Assembly (NCBI GenBank): GCA_047635695.1
Contig: JBLILN010000005.1
Span: forward strand, 1-64,000
Length of the DNA: 64,000 bases
Source: UBA2136 sp047635695
GTDB taxonomy: Bacteria > Pseudomonadota > Alphaproteobacteria > UBA2136
Direction: 5' to 3'
Positions 27,904 through 37,686 of the stretch are shown piece after piece (the first letter of the stretch is position 1; each line of letters opens with the position of its first letter). The position numbers and the translations under genes were made by a program. The notes under the pieces were generated by a model that was not told the origin of the DNA, did not search any database, and saw only the letters and a list, made by a program, of their open reading frames with translations.

Positions 27904-29190
27904 ATGGCGGTTTATAAATTAGATGTTTATTTAAAAGATAAAATGGTAGGGAAATTATGTTCGGACAATGCAACTTTATCATTTGCTTATACTGAAGAAT
28001 ATTTATCGGCAGAGTTTAATATAAAGCTTTCCGCATCATTACCGTTGGAACATGTCATATATAAACATAATGAAACTCACGCATTCTTTTCGGGGCTTTT
28101 GCCTGATGAGAGTGTTAGATCAAAACTTGCTGAGATTTTAAGTGTTAGTGAAAAAAATGTTTTTGCATTATTAGAGCGCGTGGGTGGTGAATGCGCAGGA
28201 GCGATATCCCTTTACCCTGAAGGAGAGAAGCCATCAGATATGCCCAATAATGAATTTAAAGTCTTTTCCACTAACGATGCAGATAACATTTTATCCAGCT
28301 TAGACAAGCACCCAATGCTCGCAGACGATGAAAATATTCGAATTTCAGGTGCAGGTGCTCAAAATAAACTGATGATCTCATTTAAGGATGATAAAATTGC
28401 TGTTCCTTTAGGGAGCACACCATCTACCCATATTATTAAGCCCGCGATTCAAAACTCTATTAATGGTTTAAATATTAGCGATTCTGTACATAATGAATTG
28501 TTTTGTATGAAGCTTGCAAAAGAAGTGGGTTTACCAGTTCCTGATGTTAATGTTTATTGGTTAAAGGATAAACCTTACTACGTGATTGATAGATATGACC
28601 GTATAATTGAAGGTTCTGGAAGTGTTATAAGGCTACACCAAGAAGATTTTTGCCAAGCACTTAATATTGCACCTGAAATGAAATATGAAAACGAAAATGG
28701 TCCATCTATAAAGGATTGTTTTGATTTAATTTCAGGGCGCATTGCATCAGGCTCTATGGCTGGTATGAATAAAATTACTCTTCTACAAGCTGTTATTTTT
28801 AACTACCTTGTTGGCAATGGTGACGCACATGGTAAAAATTTTTCCATCCTGTATAAAGATGATTATGAAGAATTAGCGCCTTTTTATGACATCCTCTCTA
28901 CAGTTGTGTATGGGAACCGTCATAAAGATAAGATGGCTATGAAAATAGGTAGTAAATACAAATTTAAAGATGTACAGACACGTCACCTTATACAATTGGG
29001 TGTTGATGTAGGATTTAAAGAAACGTTCGTGAAAAAACAAATTCATATGTTGGCTGAAATGCGTATAGGTAAGGCTGCTCAGAAGGTTTATACCAAATTA
29101 AATGCAGATAAAAGCACATCATCAAAAATTTACGATGAGATTATGGCTACAATTATACGCAATTCAAAACAAATATTATCTGGCATATAA
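27904..29190 (+). CDS. hipA: HipA-like Ser/Thr kinase toxin
   Basis: 428 residues. The N-terminal couple_hipA-type domain (VYKLDVYLKDKMVGKLCSD) and HipA body are followed by the kinase marks GAGAQNKLMISF, STHIIKPA, and the catalytic GNGDAHGKNFSILY (Asp307) with the metal Asp in APFYDILSTVVY. E. coli HipA phosphorylates glutamyl-tRNA synthetase and induces dormancy; the target here is unknown. It directly follows hipB and ends 3 bp from the convergent relaxase gene. It probably stabilises the element. Confidence 0.93.
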   Translation: MAVYKLDVYLKDKMVGKLCSDNATLSFAYTEEYLSAEFNIKLSASLPLEHVIYKHNETHAFFSGLLPDESVRSKLAEILSVSEKNVFALLERVGGECAGAISLYPEGEKPSDMPNNEFKVFSTNDADNILSSLDKHPMLADDENIRISGAGAQNKLMISFKDDKIAVPLGSTPSTHIIKPAIQNSINGLNISDSVHNELFCMKLAKEVGLPVPDVNVYWLKDKPYYVIDRYDRIIEGSGSVIRLHQEDFCQALNIAPEMKYENENGPSIKDCFDLISGRIASGSMAGMNKITLLQAVIFNYLVGNGDAHGKNFSILYKDDYEELAPFYDILSTVVYGNRHKDKMAMKIGSKYKFKDVQTRHLIQLGVDVGFKETFVKKQIHMLAEMRIGKAAQKVYTKLNADKSTSSKIYDEIMATIIRNSKQILSGI

Positions 29191-29192
29191 TC

Positions 29193-30554
29193 TTAAATTC
29201 TTAATTTTAACCCAATACCTAGGTTTAACGCTTTCTTGATGTCTTTAAGCTGCTTAATGCTTTTACTGGTATCTGTTTTGGTCACTTTTCCAACAGCTTT
29301 GAAGTGACGAATGGCGGCGTTTACTTCTTTTTCAAAATGCTGAAGGTATTTTTTCAGGTGTTGGCGCTGCCTTTTACTTGTTGGTTTACGAGATTTTAAC
29401 TTTTTAGCTTCATTCTGTAATTGCCAGGTTGATATACGTGTTTCATTTATTTGTTGATCAGGTGTTATACTTTTATTTTCTTGTTTGAACTGTCTTTTGA
29501 ATACTTTCAATTCTTCTAAATTAGCTTGAAGTTCTATTGAGCGCTTAGGCGTGAGTTTTGAATATTTTAATTCACGCTCCGTTATAGCTTGTAAGCGTAT
29601 TAGTTTTTTCTCTAACGTATCTCTATACTTTTGTACATTGATAGGTTTGTTCTCAGCGTATTTTTCTTTGAAAATTTCATGACGGACAAATAGCTCTTCT
29701 TTCTGAGCTTTGATTGACTTGAGGGTTATCACACGGTCACGGCGTAGAGTTGCTACACGCTTAATGCCCATTTGCTTAAGGTGGTAAGCATAGTCATGGC
29801 GCAGGGTGAATAAATCGGCCTTATCAAATTGGACACGCTTACCATCAATAATATTTTTGTTTTTTAGAATGACATGGAAATGTAAGTTCTCAGTATCATT
29901 ATGCGCTAGAAACATATACCTGTAACCCTGCGCTTCAAAGTTATCTCGTAGAAAGCGCCTAGTCGCTTCAGTGGCATGTTTCACATTATGATTATCCTCA
30001 CCGAGTGAAAATATAATGTGGGTGATATCCTTCGGTGCATGAAAATGAAAGTTCACTTCTTCACCATTATCATCTGTCATTTTCTCACGCTTAAGCGCCA
30101 AGTTAATTTCCCTTAACCTTTTATCGTCGTTGCCGTTATATTGAAGTTGCGCTCGTTCAAATTCTAACTTGTTTTTCAGCTCTAACTTCCATAGCTGGTC
30201 TTTGTAACTCGCTAATGGCTCAAAATCTTCAACCCAATCATCAACTGTGCCTTTTTCATTTTCGATGATATTGCCAAGCTCATCTTCAAGGGTGAGGGGA
30301 TCTTCGTTATCCATATATTCTGCACTGCGGGCGATGTAGGCCGTTAACTGCGCTAATGATTGCTTGCCCATGCCTGTACTGACAATATTCATAACGGCTT
30401 CAGGGTTACCCGAATTAGCATCATTTAAATAACTAGGTGAGAGTAGGCGCTTAAACATGGAAAGTTCCCGAGACGTATCATTCACATCTCGTTTACGCAA
30501 ATGCGATGGCGTATCCCACAATAGTGGGTCATGGTTACGGGCGAAGCGTGTCAT
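29193..30554 (-). CDS. Mobilization relaxase (MOB family)
   Basis: 453 residues. A candidate nicking tyrosine is Tyr73 in QSLAQLTAYIARS. The histidine metal motif is in NDTENLHFHVILKN near residue 224, with DITHIIFSLGE before it. This order (Tyr, then HxH) fits MOBP-like relaxases. The C-terminal 180 residues are Lys/Arg-rich coiled-coil and may bind DNA. It overlaps the upstream accessory gene by one base. It should nick the element at oriT and pilot the strand through a helper conjugation channel. Confidence 0.85.
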   Translation of the reverse strand: MTRFARNHDPLLWDTPSHLRKRDVNDTSRELSMFKRLLSPSYLNDANSGNPEAVMNIVSTGMGKQSLAQLTAYIARSAEYMDNEDPLTLEDELGNIIENEKGTVDDWVEDFEPLASYKDQLWKLELKNKLEFERAQLQYNGNDDKRLREINLALKREKMTDDNGEEVNFHFHAPKDITHIIFSLGEDNHNVKHATEATRRFLRDNFEAQGYRYMFLAHNDTENLHFHVILKNKNIIDGKRVQFDKADLFTLRHDYAYHLKQMGIKRVATLRRDRVITLKSIKAQKEELFVRHEIFKEKYAENKPINVQKYRDTLEKKLIRLQAITERELKYSKLTPKRSIELQANLEELKVFKRQFKQENKSITPDQQINETRISTWQLQNEAKKLKSRKPTSKRQRQHLKKYLQHFEKEVNAAIRHFKAVGKVTKTDTSKSIKQLKDIKKALNLGIGLKLRI

Positions 30555-30934
30555 TAAGCCACCTTGTTTTCACACATGATAAGAATGGACTTTTTCAAGT
30601 CACGTACTTCACGTTCTATCTTCTGACAAAGTCTTTGAAGCTCACTTGCATCAATTTCAATGTTTTCCTTTTCACCGTTGATGATATTCAAATGATCACT
30701 GTTAAGGTGATAAGCGAATTGGTTCAAAAGCCCGCCTAAACGAGCGGTGTTGGTGAAGTGAAATTTCAGCATATCCAGTTGAGAGTCTGAAAGGGTAAAA
30801 GGCCTTTCATAATTATGAATCATGGTGCGAATAAGCTTCGATGCATCCAAATTTTCTTCGTCTGATATGCGAGAAATAAGCTCTTTCGTTTGCTTGTTTA
30901 CCCGTAATTTGATATAGTCTTCCCTACGTTTCAT
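30554..30934 (-). CDS. MobC-like relaxosome accessory protein
   Basis: 126 residues. The N-terminal MKRREDYIKLRVNKQTKELI followed by DEENLDASKLIRTMIHNYER fits a ribbon-helix-helix DNA-binding protein. The C-terminal half is helical and acidic. It shares a start/stop base with the relaxase gene and sits next to the putative oriT, as MobC proteins do. Exact family not certain. Confidence 0.75.
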   Translation of the reverse strand: MKRREDYIKLRVNKQTKELISRISDEENLDASKLIRTMIHNYERPFTLSDSQLDMLKFHFTNTARLGGLLNQFAYHLNSDHLNIINGEKENIEIDASELQRLCQKIEREVRDLKKSILIMCENKVA

Positions 30935-31185
30935 TGTGTTACCTCCGTTAGTTACTTATGGAGGTCAGCATAAAAGTGTGGCCACAAATTACCTATCCTG
31001 CCAATACAAATGAGAGGTGCATCACCTCGGTATATAGCTAAAATAGACAAAAATGGTGAATTTTTGCTGAATTTGATAGGCCCACAAGCGAATGTGGGGG
31101 TAAAATAGCTGAATTTGGCACCTTTTCAGGTGAATGTGGGCTGTTCTATAGTGAATTTATAGTGTTTAGGGGTGAATGTGCAGAA
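30935..31185. other. Putative oriT / iteron-like region
   Basis: This stretch, upstream of the mobilization genes, is packed with symmetry. ACCTCC and GGAGGT pair at 30941-30965, GAGGTGCATCACCTC is an inverted repeat near 31015, and CCCACA and TGTGGG pair around AGCGAA at about 31081-31098. TGAATTT or TGAATGT follows G or C at least six times between 31048 and 31180. The layout suits an origin of transfer with relaxosome sites; the nick site cannot be named. Confidence 0.55.
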
Positions 31186-31338
31186 ATGACCAATGATGAA
31201 ATAGAACAAAATATACATCTTGGTGTTATAGGGTATAACAAGCATAAAATAATCAGTTTAAAAAGACACTTAAATAAGCTAAATTCTAAAGATAGCCTTC
31301 AGCCTCTTGTAGATTATCAAATTAAAATCATTTGGTGA
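31186..31338 (+). CDS. Possible small protein of island 1
   Basis: 50 codons from ATG at 31186 to TGA at 31338, beginning MTNDEIEQNIHLGVIGYNKH and ending VDYQIKIIW. Hydrophilic and Lys-rich, no known motif. The last iteron-like repeat ends a few bases upstream and could hide its ribosome-binding site. Kept as a weak candidate. Confidence 0.3.
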   Translation: MTNDEIEQNIHLGVIGYNKHKIISLKRHLNKLNSKDSLQPLVDYQIKIIW

Positions 31339-31407
31339 TGCTGTTACTTATAAATATATAAGTAAGTGGAACCTTAAGCGATTAATTTTTAAATTACTAA
31401 ATAAAGA

Positions 31408-32202
31408 TTGTTTTTTGTGGGTGTAGGTCAAAAGTATATTTTAGGTGTAGTTGCTGTTGCGGTGGTTTGGTTTGGTCACCCTTATGCCTTAGACGCTTAT
31501 AAGCAATACAAAGAGGAACATAAAAAACAGGAGCAAGAAGATAAGCGTTTAGCCCTTCTCGCAAACTCTGAAAAATCGTATAAAGAATACAAAAAAAGAA
31601 AACAAGCTCATGAAGAGAAGTTTAGACCTATAAGAATAGAAGGTTTTAAATCTGACATAAAGCATCAAACAAAATTCCGAAAAGACGCTTTAGTGCGGTA
31701 CAAAGAAGACAATAATAATGTGAATTCTTTATATAGTTTAACACAAACAAGCTGGTTAATTTCTAGAAGTTTAAAAAATTTGGGGCAAGATGAAGAATCG
31801 CAAAAAGAATATGACCTAGCAAGAAAATATTTAAAAGAATTTGACGAAAAGATGACAGAAGGTTGGAAGGATGAATCTTTCCGTGAAAATAAACAACATG
31901 AAGTTCGAAGTATAATTAAATTTTATCACCATCTTTATGAAGATATGGATATGTCCTATAAATGGCGCAAGATATATCTAGAGCATTTACTTAACAAATG
32001 GGAGTCTGGTCAAAAAGATCGTGACACCGCTTGTTGGATACATAACATGTATTCAACATTACACAGCCATACGCCGTTTTCTGACTATGATATGAAAGGC
32101 GAGTGGCGTAAAAAATCTAATCAATGGTTTAACTCTGTGATAAAAACCTTGCCTCCTGAAAAAGGCAGAAAAAGACAATGTAATATGCCGTACTATTTCT
32201 AA
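31408..32202 (+). CDS. Hypothetical membrane-anchored protein of island 1
   Basis: 264 residues from a TTG at 31408 (AAAG just upstream). One transmembrane helix at about residues 10-25 is followed by a highly charged coiled-coil of Lys/Glu and then a helical region with WKDESFRENKQHEVRSIIKF. TPR-like spacing is possible. No family is recognised. It stands alone between the mobilization region and the glycan cluster; the role is unknown. Confidence 0.5.
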   Translation: MFFVGVGQKYILGVVAVAVVWFGHPYALDAYKQYKEEHKKQEQEDKRLALLANSEKSYKEYKKRKQAHEEKFRPIRIEGFKSDIKHQTKFRKDALVRYKEDNNNVNSLYSLTQTSWLISRSLKNLGQDEESQKEYDLARKYLKEFDEKMTEGWKDESFRENKQHEVRSIIKFYHHLYEDMDMSYKWRKIYLEHLLNKWESGQKDRDTACWIHNMYSTLHSHTPFSDYDMKGEWRKKSNQWFNSVIKTLPPEKGRKRQCNMPYYF

Positions 32203-32660
32203 AAATACAGTGAAGCACTTTAACTACTAAATAAATTATTACAGAAAACTAATGCTAAGCTAATTAAGTATGACGTAAGGCTTTGAGGTTCTAGAGGTTT
32301 TGTCACCTGACAGTTTAATGTATCGTGGCGATTATATCATAATATAATGCAAAGAAGTCTGTCTGCAGACAAGCTTCAAAGTTCTTACAAGACGGATTAC
32401 TTGGTATATATAGATACTTTCCAGTATTTAATATCTTGGGAGGATGTAGTCTAAATATAAGTCATTACCGTTAATATTTATTAATAGCGGTGATGCCCAC
32501 TTGATTTATGGTTATTATGGTAACCATATACATCACTATGGTCGATTTTTTATTGTCAGTATGTGTATGATCTACAAATTTTGTAGCAATCACGTAACCA
32601 CCAGATAACATTAATGCTTAAAAAAGAACTGCGATTAACATTTTTTTATCTGTAGGTTTA
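32203..32660. other. Gene-free stretch in island 1
   Basis: About 460 bp, very A+T-rich, with no coding potential on either strand. A short GTCTGTCTGCAGACAAGC partial palindrome near 32359 and several weak inverted repeats are present, but nothing that can be named. The last gene of the minus-strand glycan operon ends at its right edge. Confidence 0.4.
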
Positions 32661-33704
32661 TTAAAAAGCCTTTGTTGGCCAAGAGAATTTTGTTTTGATT
32701 TTGTTGAATGTCACCTCAATAATAAATCGTGCACATAGACGTTCGTTATAATCTTTATGGGCACGTTTCCATCCATTTTTTGCTATACGTTTTCTCTCCT
32801 CAACATTCTCTTTAAAATATTTTATTTTTTTAATTAAATCCTCATCATCTTTATAGAAAACCATTTCGTCTTTCGTAAATAGTTTACCTATACTAAACTC
32901 TTCATTTGTAAAGGTTAGCAGTCCATTACCGATATACTGTGCTAGTCTATCAGAGGAATACATGTAAAGGTCTTCTGGCTCTGCAATAAATATACGTTCT
33001 TTTGTACGTGAAAGATTTAAGCCCATTTTACTGTCTTTTAATACCTTATTATATTCATTCCCCCATAAGGCAGTACCACGTGATGTTACACAGTATTTAA
33101 AATTTAAATTTGGTAAGTTGTTTATTATTTTATGAGGAATATGGAATCGTCGATCACCATTTGGAGCATTTCCACAAACAAATAGCAAGTCAATAGAAGG
33201 ATCTACTTCAAATGCTTTATGTGATTCAATACTTTTATCTACAGGGTTAGGGATATAGTAAATTGGTTTGTTGTTTTGTTTTACTTTTTTAACGGCATCT
33301 CCATAAGTTGTTAAAAAATTCGCGTCAACCAATCCACTTTTAGATTTTATACGTTTTACGTTATCTGGATTAAAAAGAGCATCAATATTTATTTGAACTA
33401 TTTTAATTTCAGGGAATTTACTTTTTATACGAATAAGAGACTCTGCGGTTATATTATCTGCATGTTTTAACACAATTAGATGAGGTCTATACGATGTAAT
33501 TTGCTCAATAAATGTTACATTGCATTTTTTCTTACCTAATTTTCTAATATTAAATATATTACTCTGTCTAGCAACGTCACGGTCAGAAAAATGTATAACG
33601 TTATGCCCCTCACGCGTGAATCCATTTATGAGTTTTTGAACTGTATTATAATACTTATTAGCTTTATCCTTTTGTTGGATACCACCTACAAATAATATAC
33701 GCAT
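32661..33704 (-). CDS. Glycosyltransferase, GT-B fold, glycan cluster
   Basis: 347 residues. The start MRILFVGGIQQKDKANKYYN and a C-terminal domain with EPEDLYMYSSDRLAQYIGNG, LLTFTNEEFSIGKLF and VFYKDDEDLIKKI resemble the CgeB/Glyco_trans_1_2 group. It would transfer a sugar during repeat-unit assembly on the inner face of the membrane; donor and acceptor are unknown. It is the last gene of a minus-strand operon running from 39773, with a 110-bp gap before it. Confidence 0.75.
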   Translation of the reverse strand: MRILFVGGIQQKDKANKYYNTVQKLINGFTREGHNVIHFSDRDVARQSNIFNIRKLGKKKCNVTFIEQITSYRPHLIVLKHADNITAESLIRIKSKFPEIKIVQINIDALFNPDNVKRIKSKSGLVDANFLTTYGDAVKKVKQNNKPIYYIPNPVDKSIESHKAFEVDPSIDLLFVCGNAPNGDRRFHIPHKIINNLPNLNFKYCVTSRGTALWGNEYNKVLKDSKMGLNLSRTKERIFIAEPEDLYMYSSDRLAQYIGNGLLTFTNEEFSIGKLFTKDEMVFYKDDEDLIKKIKYFKENVEERKRIAKNGWKRAHKDYNERLCARFIIEVTFNKIKTKFSWPTKAF

Positions 33705-33814
33705 AAAATCCGCTCTTTTCTATTAAATTACATTTAGATAAATTTTAACAATATTTATAATGATTACTATAAAATAGCAATATCTAATCTTTGTGATAAG
33801 TGTTTTTTAGGAAC

Positions 33815-34807
33815 CTATATATTTTTTTGTACAATAAAATATTCATTGATGCAATTTATAAGGTAGTGGCCAATTAAATTTGGCTTGTCAGTATGGTTCT
33901 TTGAAATAAGAAAAAGGCCAACAGCGCAAATACTACTAACTGACATTTTAGTTTTACTCATTAAAGTTATAATAACTTCTGCACGTACAGCACCATGAAA
34001 TCGTTGTTTCTCGGTAGATGTAAGGTAGCGAGTGATATCTGAATATAAAGGTGCATCCTTTGTAAAGTCTTCCCAGTCAAATACACGTAATTTACCTTTA
34101 GTAAATGAAATATTTTGTGCTGAAAGGTCTCCGTGAGCCCAAGCGGTATCTATTGTTTTTAAATTAATTTTACTGGGGATATTTTCTGTTAAACTGTCGT
34201 TCCACCAGGAACAGGTTTTAATATCCATTGAGTTTTTCTCAATTTGATTAAACTGAGCGAATCTAGAAATAAGAATGTCCTCCTCACTTCCTGAAAGCTT
34301 GGCTCTTGAGTTTGTCGGTTCATAATTAAAGCTCATTAAGCATATATTTTCATGTACTATGAGTTTTTTAGGCTTTGATACCGTGAAGTTAATATCAGGC
34401 GTTTGAGAGACTTCCTGCAGTGTATTAAATTCAGTTTGTAGACGAGCAGCGTTTGTTTTGTCAAAAACAGACTTCCAAAATAATACATCATCATTATATG
34501 TTGTTTGAAAATAGATACGTTTACTTGTTTCGTCCATAGGGAAGAGGAATATGATATCGTCACTATTAAAGCCTTCTTTTTGCAAAATTGTGCTTATGGA
34601 TACTAACTTCTCTGTAAGAGGTTTGTTTTCCTCTTTATTTACACTAAAAATGCCAAGTATAGATTTAAGTTTCCAAATGAATTTATGTGTTTTTGATCGC
34701 AAGCCTGTTGGCATAAAGAAATTTATACCGAGCTTTATACTTCCCTTCGACGGTTTTTCTAGGCTTGCAAAACATAATTTGCCTCGATAATAATGTGCGT
34801 GAATCAT
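33815..34807 (-). CDS. Aminoglycoside-phosphotransferase-fold kinase, glycan cluster
   Basis: 330 residues. The catalytic loop AWAHGDLSAQNISF and metal motif VFDWEDFTKDAP are those of APH/choline-kinase-like enzymes. In a polysaccharide locus this most likely phosphorylates a sugar, lipid or polyol precursor, not an antibiotic. The start overlaps the flippase stop (ATGA), so translation is coupled. A-rich, low-complexity codon use matches the rest of the cluster. Confidence 0.8.
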   Translation of the reverse strand: MIHAHYYRGKLCFASLEKPSKGSIKLGINFFMPTGLRSKTHKFIWKLKSILGIFSVNKEENKPLTEKLVSISTILQKEGFNSDDIIFLFPMDETSKRIYFQTTYNDDVLFWKSVFDKTNAARLQTEFNTLQEVSQTPDINFTVSKPKKLIVHENICLMSFNYEPTNSRAKLSGSEEDILISRFAQFNQIEKNSMDIKTCSWWNDSLTENIPSKINLKTIDTAWAHGDLSAQNISFTKGKLRVFDWEDFTKDAPLYSDITRYLTSTEKQRFHGAVRAEVIITLMSKTKMSVSSICAVGLFLISKNHTDKPNLIGHYLINCINEYFIVQKNI

Positions 34808-36240
34808 ACGACTTTTTGCTCTCTACTTTTATTGGAATTGTACTTTAATATTAGGTAGCCCAAACCGATAGGGATGAGGGAAAGTAAACCTTTCGTAAGT
34901 ATTGAATATATATTTACGTCTTCCTGCCACCCTTGTAGATAAATGAACAATGCAATAGGTGCGTAGATAAAGAGCATCGGGGCGATACTATGCATAATGC
35001 TCCAGTTTGTCTGATTGTTTATTTTTTTTGCTTGATAACAACATAAAACAAGGTAAGTAAAGGCAGATATAGCACCAGCTAAAGCCATACCCATTACACC
35101 ATAAAGTGTGGTGAAAATGTATCCTAATACAATTATAGTAATAAGAGATATAAAAGATAATTTAGATACCTTGCGGTTGCCACCTTCATGGTACAAAATA
35201 CCAGCTAGGTAAAAAGTAGGACCTATATGAAGTAAAAAACGTAAACTTAAAATAGTAACAAAGTCGTAACTTACATAGTAAGAACTTGGTAGGAGCATCA
35301 TAATAATTTCCTGAGCCCAAATAATCCATAGTGCTGCAATTACTGAGAGGCCAGCTGAGCAATTTTGCAGTAACTTATGGACATCTTTGTATTTACCTTC
35401 TTCTATATATCTATATATTACAGAACGTACGGTAATACCTATATTAACAGCAATAGTATAAAGAACGGCACATAAAGAATTTATAACAGTATAAAAACTA
35501 ACTTTTTCTAGACCTTCTAGTGCCACTATAATATAGCGATCAACTATAGGGAGGAGCGTGCTGAATATAACATGTGGCAACATGTTTAATCCAAAAATTG
35601 TTAGTGGTTTAACTAAGGCTTTGTCAAATTTGTAATTGTCTTTTATAAGCCAATATATACAAAGTAAAATACCAACACTATAGGATAGTAAAACTGAAAG
35701 AAATACGCCTAATACACCAAGTTTTAAACCTGCCACAAACAGTAAGTTACTAAGGATAATCAGTGTAATAATGTTTATATGAAGTGTTAAAAATTTTTTA
35801 TTTTTTAAATGAACACGCAGGTATTCAGAATACATAAATATCGGCGACATAAGTGTTGCCTGCAAAATTGCAAAGATACCGTAATAAAACCATGGTTGCC
35901 AGCTAGCGGTAAAGCTAATGCCATATAATAGTAAAGCTGCAACAAAACAAAATGCAATAGAAAATAAGACGGCGCATGTAAATAACGTTGATAGCAAGCG
36001 TTGCATATATTCATTGTCGTCAAAGGCTTTTGTATCGGCTAAAAACCTAAGTGAAGCACCTTTGATGCCGAGACCATTAAAAGCGAGGAAGAAGGTTGTT
36101 ACCGCTGACATAGTCACAACAATACCATATTCTTCTGGTGCTAAAAAATGGGTATGAAGCGGAAGAAGCAAAAGCATAACAGAGCTTTTAATGAGATTAA
36201 TAGTGGTAAATACACCTGTACTGATTATTTTTTTTTTCAC
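34804..36240 (-). CDS. Polysaccharide flippase (Wzx/MATE-like)
   Basis: About 478 residues with roughly 12-14 transmembrane helices. The start KKKIISTGVFTTINLIKSSV and the following LLPLHTHFLAPEEYGIVVTM stretch are typical of Wzx/PST transporters that flip lipid-linked repeat units to the periplasm. The frame is open to 36300, overlapping the upstream gene, but a GTG at 36238-36240 has AGAGG seven bases before it and starts one base after the upstream stop, so this start is preferred. Confidence 0.88.
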   Translation of the reverse strand: MKKKIISTGVFTTINLIKSSVMLLLLPLHTHFLAPEEYGIVVTMSAVTTFFLAFNGLGIKGASLRFLADTKAFDDNEYMQRLLSTLFTCAVLFSIAFCFVAALLLYGISFTASWQPWFYYGIFAILQATLMSPIFMYSEYLRVHLKNKKFLTLHINIITLIILSNLLFVAGLKLGVLGVFLSVLLSYSVGILLCIYWLIKDNYKFDKALVKPLTIFGLNMLPHVIFSTLLPIVDRYIIVALEGLEKVSFYTVINSLCAVLYTIAVNIGITVRSVIYRYIEEGKYKDVHKLLQNCSAGLSVIAALWIIWAQEIIMMLLPSSYYVSYDFVTILSLRFLLHIGPTFYLAGILYHEGGNRKVSKLSFISLITIIVLGYIFTTLYGVMGMALAGAISAFTYLVLCCYQAKKINNQTNWSIMHSIAPMLFIYAPIALFIYLQGWQEDVNIYSILTKGLLSLIPIGLGYLILKYNSNKSREQKVV

Positions 36241-36241
36241 A

Positions 36242-37633
36242 CTATTTTGCCTCTGAGCTATTTTGTAATTCAGGTAAAATAATAGGTGCAATTTGTGCAT
36301 GTATTATATCAATGCTTAATGTAGCATCAATGGGGTGTACTTCTTTTCTATTTAGTAAAGTAGCGTCATACACCTTTACATTTTCTTTTTTTTCAGCTTC
36401 AGTATAGTCTTGCTTGCGCTTATAAGCCTCTTCACCACTTATACGTAAATAGATAGTAGCGTCAGGTGTGTAGCCAATTCTGTTATTTAAAAAGCGAAGG
36501 AACTTAATTTTTTTGCCCTTACGACCAGATAACTTTACCTTTTCGCAATACATTAAATCATCATAAAAATAACGGTCACAAATAACAAGGTAGCCCTTTG
36601 CTTTGTAATAAAGAGCCCTTAAAAGGCGTAAACGGCGATCTAATATTGTCAGTAAAATAGATATTTTACGACTGAATGACCCAAGCTTACTTGCGTTTGC
36701 AACTTTTAGGAAGCATGTTAGACCTGGTATCCAAAATTCATTAGCGCCAAAGTAAATGCGTTTTACGCCAGTACGCTGGAAGTAGTTTGTATTTAGAATA
36801 AGGTCAACCTGTGTTGATTTACCTGCACCATCAACACCGATAAAGGCGACGAGGCGACCACAAGACTTCTTACGCATTTGTGGGGCCCCTGATTTACGAC
36901 GTAAGAATGCAATAACTCGTAATACGAATTTGGAAATAGCTGCTTTTTTGTTAAAGAATAAACTAGAACAAATGTTTTTGCCAAAATGTTTATGAGCGAT
37001 TTTACCAAAGTTTTTGAGAGTATCTTTTAAGTTATCAGTTCTGATTATTTTCTTGAAAAACTCAGGGCGGTGTACTTTAGTTAATGATAGTAATTGATCT
37101 ATAGTTTTGTTGTGCCAATTATGCTTTAAAGCTTCGACTGAAAGTTCTTTTAGATGATTAGTATCTGATCTTTTTATAGTTTTCTTTAATGAAAGACGTA
37201 AGATTAAGCCCGCAAACTCATCTTCGGGGCTGGCTACTTTTACGTTGAAATTTTTATCAGTAATAGCGTTGTCAATAAAATGTTCTGCGATGTTCCATTT
37301 GTATTGCTTGTTGTTTCCAACAGGGATGTGGTCATGAAAATGAACAAAAGCAGTTTTTTTACTTACTGCGCAATACGAGATATAAAACCACATGCCACTA
37401 AATTTACAAGGCCATGTGACGGGCGTAAATCCTGCCGATCCCATTGCTTTTTTTAAATCATCAGTATCTTCATTGACTAGGATATCTAGATCACCTCTTG
37501 CACCGATCAAGTCATCACTTAGGCATTCTAAGCTTTTAAATATGCAATAGCCTACATCAAATTTTTCAAGTGCATTAAATAGATCTTTATATTTTGGTAT
37601 CACTGCTAATTCCTTAAAATTTTTACTGTGCAT
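36242..37633 (-). CDS. Two-domain protein: nucleotidyltransferase-like N-terminus, thymidylate-kinase-like C-terminus
   Basis: 463 residues. Residues about 40-120 contain ARGDLDILVNEDTDDLKKAM, like a minimal nucleotidyltransferase Asp-x-Asp site. From about residue 262 a P-loop GVDGAGKSTQVDLIL begins, followed by YFYDDLMYCEKVKLSG and PDATIYLRISGEEAYKRK of thymidylate-kinase-like folds. Such proteins recur in O-antigen and exopolysaccharide loci, where they may phosphorylate a glycan or its lipid carrier rather than dTMP. It is followed at once by the flippase. Confidence 0.75.
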   Translation of the reverse strand: MHSKNFKELAVIPKYKDLFNALEKFDVGYCIFKSLECLSDDLIGARGDLDILVNEDTDDLKKAMGSAGFTPVTWPCKFSGMWFYISYCAVSKKTAFVHFHDHIPVGNNKQYKWNIAEHFIDNAITDKNFNVKVASPEDEFAGLILRLSLKKTIKRSDTNHLKELSVEALKHNWHNKTIDQLLSLTKVHRPEFFKKIIRTDNLKDTLKNFGKIAHKHFGKNICSSLFFNKKAAISKFVLRVIAFLRRKSGAPQMRKKSCGRLVAFIGVDGAGKSTQVDLILNTNYFQRTGVKRIYFGANEFWIPGLTCFLKVANASKLGSFSRKISILLTILDRRLRLLRALYYKAKGYLVICDRYFYDDLMYCEKVKLSGRKGKKIKFLRFLNNRIGYTPDATIYLRISGEEAYKRKQDYTEAEKKENVKVYDATLLNRKEVHPIDATLSIDIIHAQIAPIILPELQNSSEAK

Positions 37634-37686
37634 ACTATACGTAAACTTTATTTATAATATAAACAAATAAATAAATATACTTATCG

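Noticed and set aside
33815..34807. Aminoglycoside resistance gene
   Set aside because: The APH-like loop is present, but the operon is a glycan cluster and family specificity cannot be claimed.
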